A stretch of DNA of 58,375 nucleotides from a virus. Shown piece by piece: positions 33,354 through 42,073 of the stretch. Each line of letters begins with the position of its first letter. Position 1 is the stretch's first letter. The stretch covers positions 1 through 58,375 of IMG/VR virus record IMGVR_UViG_3300011115_000472; one strand, given 5' to 3'. Position numbers and translations under genes: made by a program. Under the pieces are notes generated by a model, which was given only the letters and a program-made list of their open reading frames with translations, was not told where the DNA came from and searched no databases.

Positions 33354-36300
33354 TTAGCCTTCTTTGATTTGCGGCTTAATTCTAAGTTCATGATATCCAT
33401 ATTTGTGGATAGGTTCACTTTGCCGCCTTTTTTGTAGCCCAAGCGCTTCTTCATTGCAAGCTCGTATTCGCCCATCTGATTGATGTATTGCTCATCGATT
33501 GGCTCACGAATAATGTTCATCTTCGCTTGGTTGAACGGAACAACTTTCTTGCCCATCCGCGCAATCTCTTGTCTAGCATTGTGCATTGAACGTGGTGCCA
33601 AAATATCAGCAGGCGTAGTGTAACGAGTACGTCCCACTAATTTTGATGGTATGTCGTGACCATACGTCGGGTGAGGGGAAATGCTTTCCTTCAAGCTACG
33701 GTTTGGATCAAATTTAATGATTGACGATCCGCCTGCACCAGTCTCAATGTCGCGCAACTCAGGATGGCTAATTGCATAGATGATGTCATCTAGCTTTTGC
33801 TTACCGCCAGCCATGTACTTCTCTTTGCCCAGCATGCTAATAATCTTCTTGCGCATGCCTGAATTAAATGGCGCTTGCAATCTAATGTCCGACGGATTTT
33901 CAAAACCGGGAAAGTCAGGATAGGGCTTGTCATTCTTGTTGGTAGTCAACTTTACATTGCGCATTAAATGGTTGAGTTGCTCAATCTGCTCTTTAGGCAA
34001 CTTGTGCGGCTGATGGTGCGCTAACACTGAGTCCAGCATATGCACTGCGTGATACAACGCCTCTGGTGACATCTTGTGGTAGTGGCCATAGACATCCATC
34101 TCAGGATTATCTTTGGCCAAACGCTTCACAACGTTAAACATACCGCGGCTGGCACCCAAGTCACTTGCCCAGCCAGCAGGATGGCCATAGGCACCATAGT
34201 CTTTGCCACCGTACAAACCAACGGGTTGCTCCAAAGTTTCAAAGCCAATTGATTTAAGGTACTCGCCTGCTTCAGGTGAGTCCATGTTTGAATTGTTGGT
34301 GGGCATTACACCACCGCGGCTTGTGTCACCGGGTACGCCTACTGAGTACGAACCCTTCAGGTTTCCGTAATCAATAATTGGCGTCTCATTCTTCTTTGAG
34401 CTTTCAATTCCAACTTGCAAATCTTTCTCACGCGCCATCTGTTGCAGTGTCTTGCCCGTTGGGTTTTCTTGCCCCGACACTTGACGCGCCATACGCTCAG
34501 CATGCGCCTCAATGTCCGCCTTGCTTAATGTTGGCGATGGGCCGTAGTACAGGGGCTTCTTTGGCTTAGCAGACCCACCCTTGGCATACACCTCACGCTT
34601 GCCGTACTTGGGCTTCTTGGCCAGCACCAACGGGCCAATCTGCACCACATGTTCAGCATGGGTGATGGGCTCCATCGTCTCGCGGTCATAGAAGTCACCA
34701 TGACGGCGTGGGTCGTAGCCCACCTGACGATAATCAGGGTGATTAAAATACTTCTGAAAATGCTTGACAGCCTGATCTTCAGTCATGTGCTCGAGATCAC
34801 CCATGATCTTGGCAAATGGCGCTTTGTTCTGCTCACCAGTAGCCACGCGAACCGCTTTGTGTGGCGAGCCTTGAAACTCAGCATTGCGCACTGAGGAGAC
34901 GGGGCCGTAGGACGTTGCAAGTTTTTTCTCGCCGCCTGACTCATCATGTATTGAATTTACCCACACGCCATGATCTTCATATGCCGGGATGTCCAACCGC
35001 AGTCCTACGCGGTGGCCAGCAGGCCATGACTCATGACCACGCCATTTTGCTTTCTTCGGCTCATGTAGTGCGCGCATTGCGTCTTTATCAGTGGCAGGCT
35101 TGGGAATGAACTCATAAGGCTTGACGGGCTTTTCTTTGGCCACAACCTTGGCATACGCCTTTTGCTTCATGTCGCCTTCCATCAAAGCACGAGCCGCGGC
35201 TTCAATCTTTGGGTTACGACGTGATGCCTTGTCATCAAACACGGTAGGGCGCACCTCAACTTTAGGCGGTTGTCCACCATCTTTTAACAAGTTGATGTCA
35301 TTGATGTCAAATGGCGCATTGTTGTCAGGCATCCAAGATGAAGACACCGAACCACCATCAGCCATTTGAGGCGGCGCTTTGGGTGGCGTCATGGCGTTCA
35401 TAGCCTGCCCTTGTGGCGTCATCTGTAAGATGTTGCTTGGCGCTTGCTGAGGAGGCGCTCCACCACCCAATGGGGAAGGCATGCCCTGTTGCTCTGCGCC
35501 CTGCGGTGGCTGGCCTTCAGGCGGTTGCTTGGGCACCAAGCTCTGAGGTAGCAACTGATCGCCAGTCTGTTGTGGGCTCATGTCAACACCGCCAACTGGC
35601 ATTGGAGTGCCATCATTCTTGGGCGGCAGATATTCCTTGACATTCATGTTGGGAGCTTCCATAGCCCCGATCTTTGTCATATCTGAAAGTGATGTGGGCC
35701 TTTTGGTGGCCAACTCAGCGCGCATTTCATTGACTGATGGCACAGCACCGCCAACCGCCTTCTTGATCACATTGGGCGTCAATGGGTGCATCTTTTTGCC
35801 AGTCTTCTCTTGCACGTAGTAAGCGTTGTGGCCAGCCTTGCGCATGCCCTGCTGGACGCGGGGGTCTTCCAAATACTTGTGGTTACCCGCTGACAGCATC
35901 TCGCCCATGTGCTTGTGCACGTCAGGGATCTTGTTAAAGTCTTTGTGCTTGGAAATGTGGCCAGCAACATTGGTGACGTGCTCAGGGTTCTCATAGTCGA
36001 ATGGGTTCACATCGCCTCCTTCAGCGTATCCGCGCATGGCTTTAATAATGTCATTGTGCGTTGTTTGATTATTACCCGAAGCATCCCATACTGCATGGTG
36101 TGCCAAGTGTTGGTAGTGCGGTTGCATGGCCGGGTCTATCTTTAGATTCATGGCCGACTGCCTTGACGCTAATCGATCCACGGCTTCACGAGCCCCTTGA
36201 CCTTTGCCTCGATTCATGATAGAGCCAATGCCAACATTTGCAGGCAATGAATGCAGATTTAATTGGCGCGCATCGAGCGTCGGCAAATCACCGCGGCCAA

Positions 36301-37003
36301 GCATCGATCCAATGAAGCCAGACTTCGCCCCGGCCACACCCTTCATCTTCTCCGCAAAATCGCGGTAGTCATCCTTCGACCCGGTAATCGCTTGGTTTAG
36401 GTTCTGCGACATGGCAGGCATGTTCTGCGCCGCATAGATCATCTGGTCTGTCAATTGATTGTGCTTGCCAAACGGCGAGAATTTCTGTCGCACGTCATTG
36501 AGTGCAGGCTGATGCACCATACCGCGCTCTGCCGCGTTCAAATAGCTCTGCCCCATGGGTGACCCCAGCCACTCAGCAAAGGCCCCTTCTGGCCTCACCT
36601 CGTCGCCCGTGTTGGGGAGCTTCATGCCAGTCTTGGTGGCCGTAGCATGAGACAACCCACCGCGGCCAATGCTCGATTGAGTGATGGTGAATGCCTTCAG
36701 CAAGTCTCGTGTGGTCAGCCCTGCCGCCTGTGCTCGGGCCAATTGCTGGTTCATGAACTCGCCATAGTTCTTTTGAACGTAGTCGGGCACCTCGATGATA
36801 GGCATGTCCTTGCGGACGTCCTGCATCTTGCGCCACTTCCAATCTTCGATCTTTGTCGTCTTAGGATCGCGGTACTTAGAGACGTCGCCACCACCCTTCA
36901 TCAGCTCAAGGCGCATCCTGTCCATGTCTATTGGTGTTTCCACGGCTACTCTTTCATTGTGGTATGCATGGATTATGCCTTCGGTAATGCGGTAAGTCCA
37001 CAA
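33350..37003 (-). CDS. Very large multidomain virion-region protein between terminase and portal (up to 1217 aa)
   Basis: No single family recognised. An N-terminal helical region is followed by segments with the recurrent GG motif (YAEGGDVNPFDYENP, MADGGSVSSSW, LLKDGGQPP, YAKGGSAKPKK, YKKGGKVNL). Residues about 680-800 contain YDPRRHGDFYDRETMEPITH and VVQIGPLVLAKKPKYGKREV, a pattern I associate with modules of phage large polyvalent proteins. Residues 890-1160 hold a second compact domain (GHPAGWASDLGASRGMFNVV, PYPDFPGFENPSDI, HPTYGHDIPSKLVGRTRY). The 5' limit is uncertain: the longest frame uses TTG, while GTG 36943 or ATG 36925 are alternatives. Perhaps injected with DNA. Confidence 0.65.
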   Translation of the reverse strand: MWTYRITEGIIHAYHNERVAVETPIDMDRMRLELMKGGGDVSKYRDPKTTKIEDWKWRKMQDVRKDMPIIEVPDYVQKNYGEFMNQQLARAQAAGLTTRDLLKAFTITQSSIGRGGLSHATATKTGMKLPNTGDEVRPEGAFAEWLGSPMGQSYLNAAERGMVHQPALNDVRQKFSPFGKHNQLTDQMIYAAQNMPAMSQNLNQAITGSKDDYRDFAEKMKGVAGAKSGFIGSMLGRGDLPTLDARQLNLHSLPANVGIGSIMNRGKGQGAREAVDRLASRQSAMNLKIDPAMQPHYQHLAHHAVWDASGNNQTTHNDIIKAMRGYAEGGDVNPFDYENPEHVTNVAGHISKHKDFNKIPDVHKHMGEMLSAGNHKYLEDPRVQQGMRKAGHNAYYVQEKTGKKMHPLTPNVIKKAVGGAVPSVNEMRAELATKRPTSLSDMTKIGAMEAPNMNVKEYLPPKNDGTPMPVGGVDMSPQQTGDQLLPQSLVPKQPPEGQPPQGAEQQGMPSPLGGGAPPQQAPSNILQMTPQGQAMNAMTPPKAPPQMADGGSVSSSWMPDNNAPFDINDINLLKDGGQPPKVEVRPTVFDDKASRRNPKIEAAARALMEGDMKQKAYAKVVAKEKPVKPYEFIPKPATDKDAMRALHEPKKAKWRGHESWPAGHRVGLRLDIPAYEDHGVWVNSIHDESGGEKKLATSYGPVSSVRNAEFQGSPHKAVRVATGEQNKAPFAKIMGDLEHMTEDQAVKHFQKYFNHPDYRQVGYDPRRHGDFYDRETMEPITHAEHVVQIGPLVLAKKPKYGKREVYAKGGSAKPKKPLYYGPSPTLSKADIEAHAERMARQVSGQENPTGKTLQQMAREKDLQVGIESSKKNETPIIDYGNLKGSYSVGVPGDTSRGGVMPTNNSNMDSPEAGEYLKSIGFETLEQPVGLYGGKDYGAYGHPAGWASDLGASRGMFNVVKRLAKDNPEMDVYGHYHKMSPEALYHAVHMLDSVLAHHQPHKLPKEQIEQLNHLMRNVKLTTNKNDKPYPDFPGFENPSDIRLQAPFNSGMRKKIISMLGKEKYMAGGKQKLDDIIYAISHPELRDIETGAGGSSIIKFDPNRSLKESISPHPTYGHDIPSKLVGRTRYTTPADILAPRSMHNARQEIARMGKKVVPFNQAKMNIIREPIDEQYINQMGEYELAMKKRLGYKKGGKVNLSTNMDIMNLELSRKSKKAK

Positions 37004-37010
37004 CCTGCTA

Positions 37011-37031
37011 GTTCCCTACCCGGTATGGAAC
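37011..37031. promoter_or_regulatory. 21-bp dyad site A
   Basis: Arms GTTCCCTAC and GTATGGAAC around three bases, right at the terminase stop codon. The same interrupted palindrome is found at 21459-21479 and 49453-49473. Probably a protein-binding site; the protein is not known. Confidence 0.6.
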
Positions 37032-38461
37032 TAAGCCGCATATGGATTTACTTTGCGCTTCTTGTTGTGCTCGTCGGCATCAAAGATGTCATCGTCGTCG
37101 TAGTCTTCCCTTGGTGGGATATCAATGCTGATCCAGCCATAGTCGCGCAGGTATCTAAGCCCTTGGCTGATGCAGTCAACGAACTCGTCGTGCGCCGTCT
37201 CAGGGAACGAGCAGATCTGCGACACCATGCCCTCAGCCCAGTCACGCACGTAGCCCCGCTTCTTGCCGTGCTCTGGCACCCACACTCTTCCAGCTTTGAT
37301 AATGTTAGCAACAATGCTAAGTCTCTGAGTCTTGTCGGCCCTGCCGGGGTTGTACCCGAACACTGGCAAGTGAGCGCGCTCCAAGTCCTGAATGAGCGAG
37401 ATACCCGCGGCTTTGTCCTCCACCAGCAGTAAGTCCACGCGCTTCTTTTCCTTGCCTTCGCCGTACACCACCTCGTACTCTTCAATGATCTTGGGCCGCA
37501 GGTCTGGATACGTTAGCTTGTCCTGCCAGCAATCGATCACCATGACGCACATACCGCCGTCTAGGGGCTTGAAAGCACCAAGGGTGATACATCCAGTAGG
37601 GTCGTTCTCTTTGCCGTCCTTGTAGCCGCAATCGTAGCTCTGGATGATGTACTCAAAGCGTGGGAATGGCTTGCCGTCTGGCCACAGTCTGAACCAGTCA
37701 CGCTTGACAATGCCGAACTCCTCACCGTCCAGAATTTCTGCGTGGATCTCTTGCCTGCCCAAGCGGGTGCCTTCGTACTGAAGGATCTGCTTCTGGAAGC
37801 TCACCGCCAAGTTTTTCAAATTGTCATACGTGCTGGCGCGTGTGATCACCACATCGTCGCCCTCACGCTCAATTAGATTGAGCACCACTTCCTTTGGCTT
37901 GGGCGTGGTGGAGCATATGAGCTTAGTGCGCTTACCCAATCGGATGCCGAATTGAATCATGTCCCACGATTCCTGCAGGTAGTCCCAAGCGGCCAACTCA
38001 TCGAGCCACCCACCATGGAACTGTGGGCCGCGGAAGCGATCGGGCTCACTGGCCGGGATACCCTTAATAAACGAGCCATTGATCAGCTTGATCTCGTGCA
38101 GTGCCTTGTTGTAGTCCGCCACCAATTCTTTGGGGATTACATTGAGGAGCCCTGAGTCGCCCTCAAAGCAGGTGCCCTTGACGTCACCGCTAGTAGGCGC
38201 GCTAACGAGCCAGCGTGTGTTGGGTTGCTCCCATGCCCACATGGCCAGCGTCTCAGCCGCCGCTCTGGTCTTGCCGGCACCGCGGCCAGCCAGCATCAGC
38301 CAAACATTCCACCACTCGCCGGCAGGCTCGATCTGGTGCTTGTGCGCCTCACTGCTGAGCCAGCGTAACTGCCAGTTGATGACAATCTGGTCTATCAGCG
38401 GACTGTTAGCGAACTCCTCACTGATCTGTGGGTCAGCAAGGATCTCGTCGAGGACACTCAT
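37031..38461 (-). CDS. terL: Terminase large subunit (476 aa)
   Basis: ATPase domain: Walker A GRGAGKT at 59-65, Walker B with catalytic acid GGWLDE at 150-155, coupling-type STTP near 184-187. Nuclease domain: SYDCGY with Asp277, LLVEDKA with Glu348/Asp349, and HDEFVD near the end, the three acidic clusters of the RNase-H-like fold. Acidic/basic tail. ATGA overlap with the small subunit. Packages DNA into the prohead and cuts concatemers; a permuted genome end, as the assembly suggests, agrees with headful packaging. Confidence 0.95.
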   Translation of the reverse strand: MSVLDEILADPQISEEFANSPLIDQIVINWQLRWLSSEAHKHQIEPAGEWWNVWLMLAGRGAGKTRAAAETLAMWAWEQPNTRWLVSAPTSGDVKGTCFEGDSGLLNVIPKELVADYNKALHEIKLINGSFIKGIPASEPDRFRGPQFHGGWLDELAAWDYLQESWDMIQFGIRLGKRTKLICSTTPKPKEVVLNLIEREGDDVVITRASTYDNLKNLAVSFQKQILQYEGTRLGRQEIHAEILDGEEFGIVKRDWFRLWPDGKPFPRFEYIIQSYDCGYKDGKENDPTGCITLGAFKPLDGGMCVMVIDCWQDKLTYPDLRPKIIEEYEVVYGEGKEKKRVDLLLVEDKAAGISLIQDLERAHLPVFGYNPGRADKTQRLSIVANIIKAGRVWVPEHGKKRGYVRDWAEGMVSQICSFPETAHDEFVDCISQGLRYLRDYGWISIDIPPREDYDDDDIFDADEHNKKRKVNPYAA

Positions 38462-38763
38462 TCCGCTTGTCGCTGTAACTTAATGCTCTTGAGCAACTCG
38501 CCAAACACATTGACGTTGTTCTCTACCACCAGTGGCTGTGTATCGTCACCACTGATTTGTATGCTACTCAGGTCAGGTAATGACTTGCTTAGCAGTATCT
38601 GTATTGCTCTCATCTTGCTCGATGATATTTCTGTGTCATCTGAATCGTTAAGTGCATGATCTTCTAGTTTTTTTATCAATAGACTAACTTGGATCTTTTT
38701 GCGCACGTCGTCCTGATGGAGTTTGCCCATTGGGCGTCCAACTTTCTTTTTGTCTTCGGTCAT
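38458..38763 (-). CDS. terS: Terminase small subunit (101 aa)
   Basis: AAAGGACTGCAAC before ATG 38763. Starts with basic KKKVGRPMGK, then a helical region (DDVRKKIQVSLLIKKLEDHA), ISSSKMRAIQILLSKSLPDL and a short C-terminal helix. The 'GRP...KIQ...LI..L...S..QM.A..ILL.K.LPDL' pattern is that of small terminase subunits next to this type of large subunit. It recognises phage DNA and regulates cutting. Its stop overlaps the large subunit start by 4 bases. Confidence 0.82.
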   Translation of the reverse strand: MTEDKKKVGRPMGKLHQDDVRKKIQVSLLIKKLEDHALNDSDDTEISSSKMRAIQILLSKSLPDLSSIQISGDDTQPLVVENNVNVFGELLKSIKLQRQAE

Positions 38764-38794
38764 GTTGCAGTCCTTTCGCGCATACTTACAGCGC

Positions 38795-38980
38795 TTACAG
38801 GTCTAAGTTTAACAACATGTTTATAAGATTGTCTAGCTCTGGCTGTACCAGCAATGCTTGGTGCTCTTTGTCTTCGACTACCAGTGCCCATGCCTTCATG
38901 CTCTTGCACCAGTACAGCCCAGCGTTGTCATAGCCCATCATTAGGCTTTGTAGCTGGGTGTAGTTGTCTAGATTACTCAA
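38795..38980 (-). CDS. Small hypothetical protein with TTG start (61 aa)
   Basis: The frame opens at TTG 38980, overlapping the upstream gene's stop by 8 bases, and reads MSNLDNYTQLQSLMMGYDNA, GLYWCKSMKAWALVVEDKEH and a Leu-rich end. An internal ATG pair (residues 15-16) is the alternative. The ordered, non-repetitive composition and tight packing with neighbours make it probably real, but the start is weak. Function unknown. Confidence 0.55.
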   Translation of the reverse strand: MSNLDNYTQLQSLMMGYDNAGLYWCKSMKAWALVVEDKEHQALLVQPELDNLINMLLNLDL

Positions 38981-39176
38981 GGCTCATGCCCATGACGCGT
39001 TGCTCCATGAGTTTGTGTGAGCGGCGCAGTTGCTTGTTCTCTTCTTTGAGGCGATCGATCTCTGAGCGCATGTGGTTCATGCGGCTTGATGCTTGGTCGA
39101 TCCAGTCCTTTACTTCTACGGGCATAGCAAATGTTTGTTCTTCTTTCTTTGCCGCGGGTTTTTTAGCTGTGGCCAT
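38973..39176 (-). CDS. Small coiled-coil protein (67 aa)
   Basis: AGGATCATC precedes ATG 39176. Lys/Ala-rich start (MATAKKPAAKKEEQ), then a helix with heptad-like spacing (IDQASSRMNHMRSEIDRLKE, ENKQLRRSHKLMEQRV). Probably dimeric. Adjacent to terminase genes but not similar to a known packaging factor. Function unknown. Confidence 0.7.
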   Translation of the reverse strand: MATAKKPAAKKEEQTFAMPVEVKDWIDQASSRMNHMRSEIDRLKEENKQLRRSHKLMEQRVMGMSLE

Positions 39177-39183
39177 GATGATC

Positions 39184-39405
39184 CTAGTAGTGACGGTGGT
39201 GGGTGACGGCAACTTCTTGTGCGCGCTTGAACTGAGAACGGTTTAACTCGTAGGTCAGATTCTCTTCGCCATTGAAAATGTACACGTCGAAGTATTCGCC
39301 CTGATTGTGCTCAGGGTCGGGCTCGATGCGATCATATGCCACAGTCACTGGGCCGAAGCCCAGATCTGTTGGCACACAGTGTTGGAATTGTTCTTGTGTG
39401 ACCAT
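39184..39405 (-). CDS. Small hypothetical protein (73 aa)
   Basis: ATG 39405 is preceded by GAGGAGACACCC; longer readings of the frame extend antisense through neighbouring genes and are rejected. The protein is acidic in the middle (DRIEPDPEHNQGEYFDVYIF) and has beta character, with a His-rich end (VTHHRHY). No family recognised. Confidence 0.7.
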   Translation of the reverse strand: MVTQEQFQHCVPTDLGFGPVTVAYDRIEPDPEHNQGEYFDVYIFNGEENLTYELNRSQFKRAQEVAVTHHRHY

Positions 39406-39415
39406 GGGTGTCTCC

Positions 39416-39574
39416 TCAGCAAATGATGATTTCGTCGTCGGTGTGGATCTCGCGCACGTCGTAGCTGATCTTGTCCAGCATCTTGTCAATGGCGGCATCC
39501 AACGTGGCGGCGTACACCACAAAGTCGTGGGTGTGGCCAGTTTTGCTGATGACGGTGAGTGTGTAGTCTTGCAT
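39416..39574 (-). CDS. Very small hypothetical protein (52 aa)
   Basis: Starts at ATG 39574 behind GAAGGAAAACATC and reads MQDYTLTVISKTGHTHDFVV, then YAATLDAAIDKMLDKISYDV and a short acidic end. A beta hairpin plus helix arrangement with regular spacing to both neighbours (10-base gap downstream). Function unknown. Confidence 0.7.
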   Translation of the reverse strand: MQDYTLTVISKTGHTHDFVVYAATLDAAIDKMLDKISYDVREIHTDDEIIIC

Positions 39575-39613
39575 GATGTTTTCCTTCGTTGTGTGTTTAA
39601 TGATGGTGCCAAT

Positions 39614-40000
39614 TTAAAACGAAAAGTCGTGATACTTCTCGCGCTCACCAACACGCAAGCCACCAACACCTGAGTAGACAAGGCGTCCGTTTTCATTGAA
39701 ACGCATGCCACGCCATTGGCCATTTTTGTCTTTGCGGAAGTAACGCTTGTAACCGTCTGGGTTGGTGGTGTACTCGTAGTCTTGTGACTCGCTCATGCCG
39801 TTGTCATCAGTGCGCTTGTATGTGTCATCAGTGGCCACGATGTAGCGCTTCTTCATGTTGACCTCAACAATGGTGCCGGGGCTACGGTCAGTCCACGACA
39901 AGAAAGTCACGCCCATGCCTACAAACAATTCTGGTTCTCCCACCGTCATGCGGCTGTAGAGATGGTTCATTACGCTACCAGTTTGTGATCCGAGTTTCAT
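39614..40000 (-). CDS. Conserved small phage protein (128 aa)
   Basis: Start set at ATG 40000 (MKLGSQTGSVMNHLYSRMTV), which is 9 bases from AAAGG; a preceding ATG touches the ribosome site. The core GVTFLSWTDRSPGTIVEVN, then YKRTDDNGMSESQDYEY and a C-terminal GLRVGEREKYHDFSF, are familiar from unnamed phage proteins. First gene after a putative promoter (40042-40049). Beta-rich. Function unknown, probably early or middle expressed. Confidence 0.8.
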   Translation of the reverse strand: MKLGSQTGSVMNHLYSRMTVGEPELFVGMGVTFLSWTDRSPGTIVEVNMKKRYIVATDDTYKRTDDNGMSESQDYEYTTNPDGYKRYFRKDKNGQWRGMRFNENGRLVYSGVGGLRVGEREKYHDFSF

Positions 40001-40041
40001 TTTCATTTCCTTTAATAAACCTGCTTGATTGCAGTGGTGTC

Positions 40042-40049
40042 AGTATAAC
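40042..40049 (-). promoter_or_regulatory. Extended -10 promoter before 128-aa gene
   Basis: The leftward strand reads ACTCTAATTTTTTGTTATACTG, of which TG-T-TATACT is an extended -10. The preceding CTCTAATTT block is shared with the promoter-like site at 44332-44340. It lies 40-odd bases before the start codon and just after the stop of the 33-residue membrane gene. Confidence 0.6.
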
Positions 40050-40080
40050 AAAAAATTAGAGTATTTTATAGGTGTTTGCC

Positions 40081-40182
40081 CTAATAATCGTTGTCCAGCA
40101 AGATCATGATCACAATGACGCCCATGAATATGATTCCACCCAAAGTCATTAGCAACACAACCCAAGCGATTGTTTCAAACAT
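40081..40182 (-). CDS. Tiny membrane protein (33 aa)
   Basis: TAGGAGCATTAC precedes ATG 40182. Reads MFETIAWVVLLMTLGGIIFM, then GVIVIMILLDNDY: a single long transmembrane helix with a short acidic C-terminus. It ends immediately before the next promoter. A perfect ribosome site and hydrophobic composition argue for a genuine gene. Possibly an early membrane or host-interaction peptide. Confidence 0.7.
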   Translation of the reverse strand: MFETIAWVVLLMTLGGIIFMGVIVIMILLDNDY

Positions 40183-40191
40183 GTAATGCTC

Positions 40192-40596
40192 CTAGAGTTG
40201 CAGTTCCAACTGCCTACTTTGCACAGGGTTCTTTTGCCACCAGCAGATGCGTGTTTTAAGAGCGCTAACGTCCCTCTGGCTAAGATACTGAGTCTTGGCC
40301 TGTTTCGACTTCCTGACGCCATTAAGCTCAAATTCACGCCTTTCCATTGCCCTTACAAAGCTGTTTGCGTCAATTCCAATAAAGCTTGCGTACACAGGAA
40401 AAATTGACTTTGAACTGAAAAAGAATCTCAACGAGTTAATAGCGTTGTTGTTCAAGTTGCAATTGTTTTTGATTTCTTCTTCTGTAGGCTTCATGCACAG
40501 GTCTTCGACGGCCATCGCAATTACACCTGCAATCAAATGTGCCGCACACCTTACTTCTTCTTCTACGCCTTCATGTGTGCTTATTAAATCAATCAT
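40192..40596 (-). CDS. Hypothetical protein (134 aa)
   Basis: ATG 40596 overlaps the upstream gene's stop by 4 bases. Helical N-terminal half with two cysteines (EVRCAAHLIAGVIAMAVEDLC), then Asn-rich linker and a basic C-terminal third (SFVRAMERREFELNGVRKSK, VSALKTRICWW). No recognised family; not obviously membrane-embedded. The base composition matches neighbours. Confidence 0.65.
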   Translation of the reverse strand: MIDLISTHEGVEEEVRCAAHLIAGVIAMAVEDLCMKPTEEEIKNNCNLNNNAINSLRFFFSSKSIFPVYASFIGIDANSFVRAMERREFELNGVRKSKQAKTQYLSQRDVSALKTRICWWQKNPVQSRQLELQL

Positions 40597-40895
40597 GTGT
40601 TCTTCTCCTCTGTGCGCTGTGGTGGGTGGGTGTAGAGAGCGATTGGCTTATATATGCTTGTTGGCTTTTTCCATCGGAAATATTTATGCCCTACTGCGTT
40701 CTCGCACAAATACGCCACAGGCTCTTGCTCTGTGCGCTGTGGTGCTGGGTAAACATCACGCACAGGTATTCCAGCACGCTCTGTGTTTGCTCTGTGGTTG
40801 TTTGTTTCCATGCCGTTGTGCCACTTACCATCTTGGTAAAACTGCCAACCGCAAGGCTCTTGCTCTGGCTGTGCCAAGGATTCTTTGTCAGTCAT
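40593..40895 (-). CDS. Small protein with QEPVAYLCEN / ALYTHPPQRT motifs (100 aa)
   Basis: Start at ATG 40895 (MTDKESLAQPEQEPCGWQFY), inside the end of the upstream gene (8-base overlap). The repeated phrases APQRTEQEPVAYLCENA and PIALYTHPPQRTEEKN belong to a widespread group of phage accessory proteins in which 'EPVA(Y/W)' and 'LYTHPP' punctuate the chain. Function of that group is unknown to me. No membrane segment. Confidence 0.75.
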   Translation of the reverse strand: MTDKESLAQPEQEPCGWQFYQDGKWHNGMETNNHRANTERAGIPVRDVYPAPQRTEQEPVAYLCENAVGHKYFRWKKPTSIYKPIALYTHPPQRTEEKNT

Positions 40896-41100
40896 TTGGA
40901 ATCCATACAGCGGTGCCGCCAGTAAATTCAAATTCATCAAATTTCAGCCTGATGTACTGCTGTCCCGGCACACCAGCAGATTGGACATAGCCTTGAATTC
41001 CAAAGCTCTTTAGCTCTGTCACCACTACCATGCAAGCACCAAACGTTTCTTTGGTCGGTGTAACCTGCACAATGTCTCCAATTTTTAAATCTTGTGTCAT
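40888..41100 (-). CDS. Small hypothetical beta protein (70 aa)
   Basis: ATG 41100 overlaps the previous stop by 4 bases after a GCAAGGGGACAAGC ribosome site. The start MTQDLKIGDIVQVTPTKETF suggests a small beta barrel of KOW/SH3-like type ('GDxVxV'), with VTELKSFGIQGYVQ after it. Function unknown. Confidence 0.75.
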   Translation of the reverse strand: MTQDLKIGDIVQVTPTKETFGACMVVVTELKSFGIQGYVQSAGVPGQQYIRLKFDEFEFTGGTAVWIPND

Positions 41101-41819
41101 GCTTGTCCCCTTGCTCGGATGTCGTTAATAACATAGTCGTGAAACACAGTGCCTTTGGTTACGTCTCCAACTTTGTGTGCTTTAACCCAACAAGTTTTGC
41201 CCGTTTTTAACCGCCTTAAATGGCCTCTGCGGTCATGTAATCTTGGACTTGCGTGTGTACCACCTTGATGCTCACTTTTAGGCTTAGAGGGTTCTACCAC
41301 CACCGTAGTCCAATCGTAAGTTGGCATCTTTCCATTTTTAATTTTTCGCTGGTTTGTAAATGTAGGCTTGGCAATTGGCTTATGCGACTGCGTTGCCTGA
41401 GACAATGATTCCAACCAGTTGCCACAAAAACCCAGCAACGTCTCCGCCATCTCTTTGGATATTTTTTGACCCTCGTCTACAGGGCCATAACGCAACATAT
41501 CCCCTTCAATTAAATACACCATTGGCGGAAATTTGGTTGGCATCTGGCCTGTCACGCCTTTCCATGTAGAAATAACAATTCCTTCTTCGGGGTCAGTACC
41601 AACCACCATAAAAATGGTGTCATAGGAAACATGACTTTTTGTTTTTCCTCGCCAAACCACAATATTTTTCTCAAATGGTGGGCGGTATTTCATCAATGGT
41701 TCGGTAACAGCATGGCTTCTATCGTCTACATAACCCGATAAATCAAACCATTGAATTTCGGTAGGGTCTATGCCACCATCAAAAGCCATTTTGATAGTTT
41801 CACGAATTAAAGGCGTCAT
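41097..41819 (-). CDS. Conserved phage protein with basic C-terminal motif (240 aa)
   Basis: ATGA coupling at both ends. The first 145 residues are a beta/alpha domain (WFDLSGYVDDRSHAVTEPLM, PPFEKNIVVWRGKTKSHVSY, IFMVVGTDPEEGIVIS). After a basic linker comes HASPRLHDRRGHLRRLKTGK with CWVKAHKVGDVTKGTVFHDY, a recognisable C-terminal element of unnamed phage proteins that looks nucleic-acid binding. Ends in IRARGQA, as does the upstream neighbour. Confidence 0.75.
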   Translation of the reverse strand: MTPLIRETIKMAFDGGIDPTEIQWFDLSGYVDDRSHAVTEPLMKYRPPFEKNIVVWRGKTKSHVSYDTIFMVVGTDPEEGIVISTWKGVTGQMPTKFPPMVYLIEGDMLRYGPVDEGQKISKEMAETLLGFCGNWLESLSQATQSHKPIAKPTFTNQRKIKNGKMPTYDWTTVVVEPSKPKSEHQGGTHASPRLHDRRGHLRRLKTGKTCWVKAHKVGDVTKGTVFHDYVINDIRARGQA

Positions 41820-42073
41820 GCTTGCCCCCTTGCTCGGATTGCTTTAGCCGCCAGTTTTGGTGTGAACCCGCATATTAGGCAACCGCCTTGGTCATTCTGC
41901 GCAAACGGCACAAGCGGCATTACTTCATCAAATATCTTTGCACATGCCTCACGCTCATGCTGTGCTACTAGCTTGGCAAAGCGTTCAAGACAATCCCTCA
42001 AATATTGGCTTTTTTTATCAACAGAAGTAAGGCCAGCCTGTTTAGCCATCTCAATGATTTCATCTTGTGTCAT
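41816..42073 (-). CDS. Small hypothetical protein ending IRARGQA (85 aa)
   Basis: Reads MTQDEIIEMAKQAGLTSVDK and then a helical LERFAKLVAQHEREACAKIF segment; the 'LxxFAxLVAxHEREACAKI' phrase is very common in small phage accessory proteins. GGCLICGFTP provides a Cys pair. Coupled by ATGA to both neighbours, with the end sequence duplicated in the next gene. Function unknown. Confidence 0.78.
   Translation of the reverse strand: MTQDEIIEMAKQAGLTSVDKKSQYLRDCLERFAKLVAQHEREACAKIFDEVMPLVPFAQNDQGGCLICGFTPKLAAKAIRARGQA

Noticed and set aside
36647-37432. Long plus-strand frame of 261 residues opposite terminase and the 1217-codon gene
   Set aside because: It is antisense to terL with intact catalytic motifs, has no ribosome site, and bridges two real genes; a shadow of codon bias.
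39184-39723. 179-residue reading of the 73-residue gene
   Set aside because: The extra 106 residues are Ser/Thr/Arg-rich, overlap two other small genes and lack a ribosome site.
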